The notes beneath the pieces are model-generated. The model saw only the letters and a list, made by a program, of their open reading frames with translations, was not told the origin of the DNA and did no database searches. 64,000 bases of DNA from HRBIN16 sp049969495 (GTDB taxonomy: Bacteria > Armatimonadota > HRBIN16): assembly GCA_049969495.1 (NCBI GenBank), contig JBMFOT010000008.1, forward strand, positions 1 to 64,000, in the 5' to 3' direction. Positions 1 to 10,200 of the stretch are shown piece after piece. The position numbers and the translations under genes were made by a program. Within the stretch, counting starts at the first letter, position 1, and every line of letters begins with the position of its first letter.

Positions 1-1
1 T

Positions 2-3000
2 GCCATCAGCCTGGGCGAGCTGAACCGGATGGGAGCAGGTATTCGCGGCTCGTTAAGCGCGGTCGGGGCGGATTTGAATGCACCTCCTGCACCCGGCGTG
101 CTGGCTCCGATTGCAGTGCGCCAGGATAACCGCCGCCCGGTGTTGGTGGCAGGGCAGTATGGTAGCGGCGCGGTGGTGGTGTCTTCGATAGGAATCGCCT
201 ATGCCCTCAGCCATGCGGTGGCTCCTCCAGGTGTGCCGGTGGCCAACGACAACTTCGCCGCCGCGGCGCCGCAGAACCTCAAGTTCGGCTACAACATGAT
301 ACAGTGGGCGTCGGCTTTTACCGCTCAGCGCAAGAACGCCCGGCGCACCGCGGGAACCTTCGAAAGCATCGGCGCGCCGCTGGTGGAAAAGTGGGGGTTG
401 ACCGGACTGCAGGCTGTGGGCACTTTCGCCTCGGCTCCCGTCTTCTATAACGGCGCACTGTTTGTCGTGGGCTCCTCGCCGCTGGGTGGATTGCGCCTGT
501 ACTGCTTTGACGCCAACCCCCGCCGTGACCTCGACGGAGACGGCAACGAAGACGACGGTCTGCCCGACCTGTGGCAACGCGGAACGCCCTACGACGAGAT
601 ATGGGAAGCGCCTTTGGGAAGCGAACCCACCTCTACACCGCAGATTGTGGAGGTACCTACCGGCAGTAGTGACCCCCTGCAGCGTGCGCTGGTGGTGGTG
701 ACGCTGAAGAACGGCACAGTGCAGGCGTACCGCGCCTTCCCGCGCACCGGAGGCATCAACTCTCCCATCGCAGCGCTTTCGGACGGCTCGAACCTCGTGT
801 GGGATCGCTCTTTGCCCAACGCCGTGCCGTTCGACGGAGAGAATATACCGGTCCCAGCCTTCGCAGAAGGGCTGATCGTGGTGCCTGCGGTGCAGTCGGG
901 CAGTGGAGGCAACAATGGGAGGCTTTACGTGCTGTGGGCAGCGACGGGAGATGTCATCAACTCCGGTAGTTCAGGGCAGGACTGGATACAGCCCCGCACC
1001 AACCTCCCGCCGATTCGCGGTGGTGTGACGCTGGGCTATGTGCAGGACAGAGGACAGACGGGCGAAGGCTCCATCGCCAGCGACCTGATGGCATACGTTT
1101 CCACCGCGCCCAGCTCCACCGCCGGCACGCTGATCAGCTCGGTGTACGCCTTCTGGTTGGGCACGAAGGGCGAGGTGCTCAGCAACCCGAACAACGACAA
1201 GCGCACCTTCGTCACCCGGGCACAGGGGCGGCAGCTGCACATCTTCTTGGCGGATAGCAGCAGTCCCTATACTGCTCTCAACCCGGTGGTGTGGGTATAC
1301 AACCGCCAATCGGACGGCTCGCTGGTGCTGGTAGACCGCTACGATCTTCCGGACTCGCGCATCACCGTGAACGCAGGAACTATCGTCTTCGCCAACCAGC
1401 CCGCGACCAACCCTGTGGTGGTGATGAATTACTTTATCGACTGGGGCAAATCACCCGGCACGCCCATCCGCAGCACGGTGGGTATCGCCGACATCGTTCC
1501 CAACCCCAGCAAGACCATTGTGGACCAGCCCGCTCTGGACGCCAGCGATAACGTGATTTATACCACCGACAACGGTAGCGTATATGCCATTCTCGATCAG
1601 CCCGGCAACCGCACGGTGATGCGCTGGCGCTGGCAGCTGCATGGTGGCTACACTGACCAGATTACCCCCCAGCAGACGGTAGCGGTGCCTCCTTCGCTAC
1701 AGCTCAAACACACGCTGTTCGGCACACCGCTTCCACCGGGATCTTATATAGGGGTGAACCCGGTCGGGTTTACAGCACCCCCCGCCGTGTTCGGCGACAC
1801 CACCTACGCGGTAGCGGAGGCTCGGGTCAACTTCGGCCCTCCGGTCGGGGAGATACCCGGCACGGTGCTGATGGCTTTCAACAACAACCCGCGAGTAGAC
1901 CTGCGCCTGCGCGACGAAGCTGGCAAACCTGTGTCCATCCCTGATAACGCGACGCTGCAGATCCGGCAGGTGGACGTGATACGCAATGCGAGTGGTCCCA
2001 CGCAGTACACCTATGTTCAGCCCGCGCAATACACCGTGAACCGTGCGGGCGGAGTCATCAGCATCCACAACATGATGCCCGGCGCGGGCGGAGGCGGCGC
2101 GGTATTTGCCTTCAGCCTCTCTCAGCCCACGCTGGTGGTGGTCACCGCAGGCAGCGAACCGCCTCGCCAATACTACATCCAGCCCACCGAATACAGCAAT
2201 CTGAAGTGGTTCATGTTCATCCCGGCGGTGCGTGTGAAGGCTTCGCCGGTGGTGGCGGGCGATGTGGTCTACCTGTCGGCGATGGTGGATGCGCCGGGTG
2301 TGCAGGTGGCAACGGTGATTGCGGTTTCGGCGGACCCCACCGCGACCGACCCCAGCATCCAGCAGGGCGACGATGTGCCGTTAATCACTCAAGATTCGGA
2401 CAAGCCGAACCATGTGCTGTGGCCCGCGCTGGGCAAGCCAGCCGATTACGGCTACGACCCGAACAACCCGGCAACGTGGGGCCCGTCGTTGATCAATTTA
2501 TTGACCGCCACCCTGGAAGAGCTTCGCCGGGCGCAGGTGGGCACGCAGGGCATTGCGGCGGTCGCGGCATCTAACGGGCTGTTGGCGGCGGTGGGTGACA
2601 CGGGCATCAAGGTCTTCGAGCGGCAGATGACGCTGATTGCCGATAGCCATCGGCTGCTGGAGATGGACCCGGGCGGCAAGGTAGCCTGGAGCATGGACGC
2701 CAGCAGGCTGTGGGGTACAGCATCGGGTGGTTCTGCGCCGGTGGTCAGCGTGGCTCCGACCTCCGTAGCGCGCCCCGCCCGGGTGTACCGTACCAGCGCG
2801 AACGAGATGATCGTGGTGGATACCGGTAACAACCGCATCGTGTGGGTGGATAAGTCGGGCAACGTGGTGTCGGAGCTGCGCCGCTTCGAGAACCCGCCAC
2901 GTCTCAATCTGTCTGACCTGAGCAAGCCGCCTGCGCCTCTCGCCCCGGGCGACCCGCACGAGCTGCGCGAGCCACAGGACGTGAATATCTACACCGAATA

Positions 3001-4006
3001 TGTACCGAAACAGGGCGCGGGCGGTAATCGGCTCAACCCGTTCGAGGATGCACAGGACCTGGAGTTCTGGGTGCACTATCTGATTGCCGACACAGGCAAC
3101 GGACGGCTAATCGACGTGATAGACCGCTACGCTGCGGATACAAACACCGGCGCGGTGGGTCCGTTAATAGCGGCGCGACAGCTGTTCTGGACGAGTGCAG
3201 AGGGTGCGGAACGGCGCAAGTATCGCTATACAGGCGTGCAGCGCATCGTTTCGGGCTACCGCAATGGCGCACCCGTGTTTACGCTGGTGGCGACGGTGGC
3301 GAACTACCGCGTACGCCCCGACGGAACCGGTGAGGAGGGCGTTGGGGGCACGGTCATGGTGCGCACCATCGGCGCGGGGCTGGACATCACCGAAGCGTTC
3401 AGCGAGGTGCTGTTGCCCAACGAGCCGCTGGGTTCGAACAATCGCGTGCCTATCGGCAGTCCCAACAGCGTGCAGGTCTATCCGGTGCGCTACGACAGCG
3501 CCACAGGAAGCGTCGTGTACAACATCGTGCTGGCGACGGACAAGGGTGTGTTTGACCTCGAGCGGCTCGCGCCCAACCAGTGGCGCATCAAGTGGCGGTT
3601 GACCGACGAGGTCTATCGAAGCCTGACCCACCTGCGTGACCGCATCCGGGGCCCGCAGCCGGTGGACGTATACATCAGTCGCGCCATTCCGCTGTGGGCG
3701 GTCAGCGCAGTGCGATTGCCCAACGGACACTACCTGATAGCGAACGCCTATCGCGGTATGCTACCCGATAGCAGCCGATTCAGCGGTGAGGTGTTCGAGA
3801 TAGACCCCAGCAACTACAACCCGGGCGCCACTCGCACCGAGAACGAGATAGACGGTCCGCACACCTACTTGACCGACGGGATGCGACCCGAGGACATCGT
3901 GTGGTGGACGCCCAGACGGGTGAAAAGCTGGGCGAACATCAATGAGGTGGTCAGCAGCGATTCGTACCGGATCGATACGCCGTTCTACGCGGACAGACCG
4001 TTCTAA
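2..4006 (+). CDS. Giant beta-propeller/NHL-repeat surface protein, 5' end outside window
   Basis: Large extracellular-type protein of unknown function. The reading frame is open from the first complete codon of the window, so the first ATG (position 29) is probably internal and the true N-terminus, with any signal peptide, lies upstream. Counted from that ATG: residues 35-95 resemble the end of a glutamine-amidotransferase-like fold (GQYGSGAVVV then FGYNMIQWA). DLDGDGNEDDGLPD at 167-180 is a calcium-binding, thrombospondin-3/dockerin-like loop. Many short beta-blade repeats of PQQ type follow. NHL-like repeats occur near residues 930 (DTGNNRIVWVD) and 1020 (ADTGNGRLIDVID). There is no C-terminal anchor. 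The next gene encodes an even larger protein of the same architecture, so the two probably work as a secreted or surface pair. Family assignment rests on repeat appearance only. Confidence 0.75.
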   Translation, partial: AISLGELNRMGAGIRGSLSAVGADLNAPPAPGVLAPIAVRQDNRRPVLVAGQYGSGAVVVSSIGIAYALSHAVAPPGVPVANDNFAAAAPQNLKFGYNMIQWASAFTAQRKNARRTAGTFESIGAPLVEKWGLTGLQAVGTFASAPVFYNGALFVVGSSPLGGLRLYCFDANPRRDLDGDGNEDDGLPDLWQRGTPYDEIWEAPLGSEPTSTPQIVEVPTGSSDPLQRALVVVTLKNGTVQAYRAFPRTGGINSPIAALSDGSNLVWDRSLPNAVPFDGENIPVPAFAEGLIVVPAVQSGSGGNNGRLYVLWAATGDVINSGSSGQDWIQPRTNLPPIRGGVTLGYVQDRGQTGEGSIASDLMAYVSTAPSSTAGTLISSVYAFWLGTKGEVLSNPNNDKRTFVTRAQGRQLHIFLADSSSPYTALNPVVWVYNRQSDGSLVLVDRYDLPDSRITVNAGTIVFANQPATNPVVVMNYFIDWGKSPGTPIRSTVGIADIVPNPSKTIVDQPALDASDNVIYTTDNGSVYAILDQPGNRTVMRWRWQLHGGYTDQITPQQTVAVPPSLQLKHTLFGTPLPPGSYIGVNPVGFTAPPAVFGDTTYAVAEARVNFGPPVGEIPGTVLMAFNNNPRVDLRLRDEAGKPVSIPDNATLQIRQVDVIRNASGPTQYTYVQPAQYTVNRAGGVISIHNMMPGAGGGGAVFAFSLSQPTLVVVTAGSEPPRQYYIQPTEYSNLKWFMFIPAVRVKASPVVAGDVVYLSAMVDAPGVQVATVIAVSADPTATDPSIQQGDDVPLITQDSDKPNHVLWPALGKPADYGYDPNNPATWGPSLINLLTATLEELRRAQVGTQGIAAVAASNGLLAAVGDTGIKVFERQMTLIADSHRLLEMDPGGKVAWSMDASRLWGTASGGSAPVVSVAPTSVARPARVYRTSANEMIVVDTGNNRIVWVDKSGNVVSELRRFENPPRLNLSDLSKPPAPLAPGDPHELREPQDVNIYTEYVPKQGAGGNRLNPFEDAQDLEFWVHYLIADTGNGRLIDVIDRYAADTNTGAVGPLIAARQLFWTSAEGAERRKYRYTGVQRIVSGYRNGAPVFTLVATVANYRVRPDGTGEEGVGGTVMVRTIGAGLDITEAFSEVLLPNEPLGSNNRVPIGSPNSVQVYPVRYDSATGSVVYNIVLATDKGVFDLERLAPNQWRIKWRLTDEVYRSLTHLRDRIRGPQPVDVYISRAIPLWAVSAVRLPNGHYLIANAYRGMLPDSSRFSGEVFEIDPSNYNPGATRTENEIDGPHTYLTDGMRPEDIVWWTPRRVKSWANINEVVSSDSYRIDTPFYADRPF

Positions 4007-4018
4007 TGGTGAGTAACC

Positions 4019-4091
4019 TGTTATTCTGAGCGAAGCGAAGAATCTCGATGTCGCGGTAGATAGAGATGCTTCGCTATCGCTCAGCATGACA
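4019..4091. repeat. Imperfect inverted repeat, likely dispersed intergenic element
   Basis: The left arm (4019-4046, TTCTGAGCGAAGCGAAGAAT core) and the reverse complement of the right arm (4063-4091, ATGCTGAGCGATAGCGAAGCAT core) match over about 27 bases with one insertion and a few mismatches. They enclose a 16-base loop. It sits just after the stop of the preceding propeller gene. Such TTCTGAGCGAAGCGAAGAATCTC-type repeats are common between genes in several thermophilic bacterial lineages (recollection, not checked). There is no T-tract, so it is not a simple intrinsic terminator. Confidence 0.6.
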
Positions 4092-4123
4092 GGGGGAACG
4101 TCTGGCGGAAGCAGTCGCGCCTA

Positions 4124-4151
4124 TCTGGAGGGCGAGGCTCCTGCCGAGCCG
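4124..4151 (+). repeat. Short intergenic repeat, copy 1
   Basis: TCTGGAGGGCGA followed by GGCTCCTGCCGAGCC, whose ends (GGCTC/GAGCC) can pair as a small hairpin. A degenerate copy starting with the identical TCTGGAGGGCGA is found at 62148-62176, also between genes. Two copies in 64 kb, both intergenic, suggest a dispersed element. Its function is unknown. Confidence 0.45.
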
Positions 4152-4266
4152 TTATGCGTTACAAAGACAACATGGGCGCTTTAGCGAACGAACTTCCTGC
4201 GAATCTCGTCAAAAAGCATGGAAGAGTAAATAGACCACTGCCGAGTGAAGCGAGGTTGGGATAGAC

Positions 4267-7200
4267 ATGGCAACAGCGAGAACATGGTTGCTGGCTTGTG
4301 TCGTTGGAAGCATACTGCTTGGACAGTATGCCGCTTGGGCGGACGATTTTCCAATGTTCCGCCGCGATCCCCAACGTACGGGTGCAACAAACCTGAGCAC
4401 AGAACCCGGTCCGGGCAGGGCGTACCTGCGCTGGTGGTGGCCTGCTCAGCAAGATAGAGGTATCACCCTGGAGATCGACCGCGATGGGGTCAATCGTGCA
4501 GGTGATTACGCGGTGATACAGGGCGCGGTAACTACCATCCAGATTACCGACCCCAACGCGGTGACCGACGGGTTCCGCGATTCGTACGACTACGCTACTG
4601 CGGTGAACCCCAGCAGTGCAGACGACCCGACCAGCGGTGCCACAGTGGTGGTGCGCTGGCGCAACGCCACCCCCAACGAGCTCGATCCGAACGACCCTGC
4701 TTATAACCCGCTTGTTGCCAGACCCACTCGCTATCAAATCGCCGTGTGGTTCCCCTCCAGTGGAACAATCATTGGAACAACCAGGAAACAGAACGCCCGG
4801 GGAGCGGTGGTCAAAGTTCGCTATCCCGTGGGGGCCAACGATTATAAAGAGATTATTCTGGTGATAGACCAGACGACTGGTGGAAGATGGGTGCGGCTAG
4901 GAACAGCGGGGAGCACTGCATATCTTTACAACCAAAGCAGCGGTAAATGGGAACGCACCCAGTTGCGCTCCGACCTGATGTTTCCCTTCGACGGTCGTCG
5001 TCCGGTAGAGGTGTATGCTTACAATACATCTACCCATACCGACGAAGACGGCAATTTCGACGATGCCGGACGGCTGGTGGTGTTCGACGGCGTGCGCTTT
5101 ATGCCAGATTTAGGAGCGTTCTACTCCTCGCCCGTGGCGGCAACGATACAGGTAGCACCCGGACAGCTCGCGCAGCGCGTGTTTATCGGGCGAATCGAGC
5201 GTGTTCCCGATGAGAGCGACCCCATCGCCAGCGTGGAGATCGGCGTGATGTACTGCTTTGACAACGCCGGGCGCGTGGTGTGGCGATACCCGCTGAACGT
5301 TACCGGTCAGCGGGCAGTGACGGTGGACGATGCGGATGGTGCACCAACCTTCCAGGCGGATGCCGCGTGGACAGTGCCGGGCACACTGCAACCCGACCCG
5401 TTTGGCACAAGCTACGTGCAGGCTACCGTCATCGGCACTACTGACCCCACCACATGGTCACGCGTGCGCTGGCAGCCCGACCTGCAGCCCTCCAACGGCG
5501 CGGAAACAGCCCGATATACCATCTATGTTTGGCTGCCGCAGGACGACGGCACGGTGAACCGTACCAGGGTCGCACGCTACATTGTGCACCACGAAGAGGG
5601 CGACACGGTGGTGGAGATAGACCAGACGCAGAACACCGCGGGCGGACGGTGGTTCAGCCTGGGCACCTACCTGATGCGGCAGGGCACCACCAATTACGTG
5701 GAGCTGGTGAACTACAGCCGCGTTGCCAGCGAAGTGACCGAAGGGCGCGTGGTGATTGCCGATGCGGCGCGATTTGTGGAACAGGGAACCGGATCCAGCG
5801 GTATCTTCTCCACGCCTATTGTGCAAACAGTGCCCATGCGGTTGTCGGGAGGAACTACTGCCGACAGGCAGGTGGTCTTCTTCTCTGCCAACGATGGCAA
5901 GGTGTATGCTCTAGACGCCATAGGCAATGGCGATGGTACCACCTTCTCGTACTGGGTGTGGCCTCAGGAGCCGTTGAACGAGCGTCCTGTGGTGGGTTCC
6001 TTTGGCTACTCCTCGCCGGTAGTGGTCAACATCGGCACCAGCGGAACCCCCGATTGGCGACTGTACGTGGCGAACTCCAACGGGCGGGTGTACTGTCTGG
6101 ACGTCAGGGGCAACGGCGATTTCAGCGCGAACAACCCCGGCACGACCGACCGCATCTGGGTTTACCCGGCGGCGGATAAGGCGGCAATAGTGGGCGGTTT
6201 CGTTTCCTCGCCTGCATACAACAGAACGAGCGGTGAGGGACCCACCATCTTTGTAGGCGGTCTGGATGGACGGTTGTATGCGCTCAACGCCGAAGGCTCG
6301 GGCGGTACCACCACCGAACGCTGGATTTACCCGGGCAAGTACGAGCCCGCCTCCGGTAACGACCCCGTCCTGCCGGAGGAACTGCCGTTAGACCCCATCT
6401 CCACCACGCCCGCCGTGTTCGACGGCAAAGTGTACTTCGCAGCGGCGGATGGGCGTGTGTACTGCGTGAAGGAGAAGGGCACGGGTCGCCGACGCACCGA
6501 GCGGGTATGGGTGTGGCCCTACGCTCAGCGACCGCCGATTAGCACTGTCGGCGACGAAGAGCCTGTGGAGCCGTTCCTGTACTCCTCGCCGGCGGTAGCG
6601 GCGCAGGTGAACACCATTACCGGTGTACGCGACGTGGTGTTTATCGGCGACCGGGGAGGTACCGTCTACGCGCTGGATGCGCAGGGCACAGGCAACGGCA
6701 GGACCGAGCTGGTCTGGCAGGATGTGCGGGACCCGTTGAACCCAGTGCCCTCCGGCAGTGGTTCGCTGGGCGCGTCGGTGTACTCGTCCATTACCTTCAC
6801 CCAGATTATCCCGAGCCGTTCGCCGACGGGCACGCCTCCTGTACCTGCGGTGGTGTTCGGTTTAATGGACGGCAAAGTGCTCGCGCTGAACGCCTTCAAC
6901 GGCGGTCCGGGCACCTTCCGGCAGGTGCTGGACAATAATAATAACCTCATCAACGTGCGAGGCGACGTGATATGGGGCTGGCAGACGCTGGGCGAGCAGG
7001 TGTTCGCGTCGCCGGCGGTCGCCAACAACTGGATGTACATCGCTGGCGACGACGGCATTATCTATGCCTTCTCACCCACCGGTGGCTACCTGACGCCGGG
7101 CGAACCGCCTGGCGCGGAACTGGTGGACGTTGCGCTCAGCCCCAACCTGGCGAACCTGAAAGTGGAGGTGTTTACCGCCGAGGAGTACGCCGACATCGTG

Positions 7201-10200
7201 CAGCGACGTACTCGCACGCCCGAAGAGGTGGTCGCCGGTGGGCATACGCGCAAAATCGGCTACGAGTGGGGCGATACGGTGTACGTCATCGCCTACGGCA
7301 TGCAGGGGCTGGTGCCGCCTGCGCGTTCGGTGACGCTTACCCTGCGTAGTCGCGCCGCCACGGTCAACCGTACGGTAGGCGTGGTGCCTTACGGCACGGA
7401 TGTGGGTGTAAACCAGAAGTGGATGGCGTACCACGCCTTCCGTATCACCCCCACCCAGGACGGTGACGCCTGGACGCCGGGTGCACGCTACACCGCGGCG
7501 GTGCGGGTGACCTCCACCACCACCAGCGGAGGCGGTCAGCAGACCGCTACCATGACGCTGGAGCGTACCCCGGAGCCGTACTTCGAGTTCACCATCGCCC
7601 ATCCGCTGGCGCTACGCATCCTGAACCCGGATGGCACGGTGAACCCGAGCCTGGAGGTAGGCTGGATCGGGCAGACAGTGGTAGGCGGTTCGGTGCCGCA
7701 AGAGCTGAGCATGAACGGTAACGCGGGCACGTTCCTGCAGCTGGAGCTGGGGTTGGTACCCCATGGCGCCAGCAGTGCACGCCTGATCCAGATTGCCGAC
7801 CGTTCCAAGGTGGCTCTGTTGGGCGGTGACCCGCTGCGGGTGAAGGTACAGCGAGCGAACGTCGCCTGGCACAATAATGATGACGGCTCGCTGGCGGTGA
7901 TCAACCCGCTGCCATGGGACGAACTGCCCGTGAACATCCCGAACACCAGCGTGGATTATCCCGACATTCCCGAACGCGCGGTGAAGGTGGCGGCAGGTGG
8001 TGTGGACCTGTACGCTTCCTCGCGGGGTGGTGCACTGGCTGCTCCCACCGACCCGGTGGGCGTTGCTCCCGACTGGACAAGCTGGACACTGGTGCCCACC
8101 GTCGGGGAGGTCAGTGTGCAGGTACCGCAGTTCCAGCCGGCGAACCTCGTGGGATTTGATGGCAGCAACCCGTTCACCGCACGCGGTTACGCTACCCGCA
8201 TCCGCCGACCGATTCGCATCTACGTGGACGTGAACAACAACGGTCAACTCGACCTACCTGGCGGTACTGCGTTGAGGCAAACGCCTCCCGTGACTCGTGA
8301 AGAACCGTATCGTGAGTTCCGCATCACACTAGGCGTGCCGCCGGACATGCGCCTGCGGGTGGAGGAGGAGACCGTGGATATCGGCGCGGTGCCGCACGGC
8401 TTCGGCGTCCATCCCGACCCGTCCACGCACGCCTTCCGGCCACCCATATCAGACAGCGACCCCACATACCTGAACGACCCATGGTACCAGGCGTTGAAAC
8501 CGTTCTGGAAGCCGTTTACCGTGCGCAGTCTCAGCAACGTCAACCTGCTGAACGTGCGCGCAGTGGGGTCGGTCGATTATCTGGATGCGGGCGGCAACCC
8601 GCTGTTCCAGAACCCGTTGCCCGTCACCCTGATGAGTGACCAGGTGAACCCGTACTACTGGGAAGTCAGCCCCATCGGCGACCCGACTTTCACCTTCCAC
8701 AAGCCTGCACTGACCGCCGGTTGGGTGCGCCGACCGGACGGCAGTGTGGTGCAGCAGAACGTGTTCACCTCGCTCGACCTGGTTTATGACCCGATGTGGC
8801 TGGCGTTCCGCCCGCCGCAGTATCAGGGCTTCCCGGGGATGCACACGTTGCACAAACCACGCCCCGATAGCAGTCCGACAGTGCTGTCTATACCCGACAA
8901 GCCCTATCCGGGCGCAGCCGGCGGTGCGTTCGATAACGTCACGACCGCCAAGCCGCTGGTCAGCGTGCAGGTTCCGCTCGGCACGCCGGCAGGAACCTAC
9001 AGCAACTACATCCGCATCTTCGAGGCGGCGTCGTGGAGCCCGTACGTGCTGGGCATTCAGGCGAACAACGAGCCGGCACAGCCCATCAGCGAACCTACCA
9101 TGCGCGTGAAGGTGACGGTCACCGAATCGCGCCTGACCAACAGTGCGTCGCGTGGCTCCTTGCCCCAGGTGGACACCGTGTGGCAGGGCATTCCACCGCA
9201 ACCCGGACAGCCCGGCTATCTGGCGGCGAACGTGCAGCCTGCTGCGCTGATGTTGCCGGATGGAATGCTTCTGGCATGGAGCAGCAACTGGAGCCGAAAT
9301 CGCATCACCGAAGACGGAAGCGACAGCTATCGCGAGACGCAGCCTTCCGGCAGCAACGCCTGGTTCCTGCATCTTGCGGTGCTACCTCGCGATATACAGC
9401 GAGGTGTGTGGACCCCTGCCCTACCCACGCAATGGTGGAGCGGGCGCAGTGTGGAGTATCCGCGCGATCCCACCAACAGCTCCGTGCGCGACAAGTACGG
9501 CAGGCTGTTCACCACCCAGCCGGGTACGGTGATACCCTCTTCCATCAAGCACTACTCGCCCGCCTTCTTCGTGGTGGGCGGACAGCCCTACCTGCTGTGG
9601 CAGGGACAGGCAGCGAAGAGGCAGGATAACGGTGTTGTTCTCACGGAAAACGTCACCTTCGTTGCGCCCATAGTCAACGGCGTGCCCGGAACCCCTGTCG
9701 CGCTCGGCAACGATGCTGCACTACCGCGCTTCCAGCCGCGTGTGGTGGTGGTAGGCAGCACGCCGGTGATGTTCTGGTACAGCGGTGCGAGCGGGCGTTA
9801 CACCATTTACTACAACGCCTGCCTGGGCAACCCGCTGAACCCAAGCGCGTGGACACGCGACCAGCAGCTGCCGGTGCCTGCCGTAGTGACCAACGCCTTT
9901 GAACCCTTAGCCATCCCGCGCCAGGGGGCTATCGACGTCATCTATACCGCGTCTACCAAGACGCGCCAGACCAACGAACTGATACTCACCCGCTTCACGC
10001 TGGGCGGCGGAGGCAGACTGGTTCCGGTGAACCTGCCGTCGGTACGCGGTGAGGTGCTGCAGCGCATCGGAACCACGAATGTGTGGATGTCGCGCGACCT
10101 GTCGTGGGCACGTGGAGAGCGCATCCGCATCTGGCGTGTAGGCGACCCGCACCCGCTGGCAGCCAACGACATCCAGCAGTCGGGCGACCCGGCGGTATAC

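Noticed and set aside
8449..9372. Minus-strand frame of about 307 codons inside the giant propeller gene
   Set aside because: Arg/His-rich antisense translation without conserved features.
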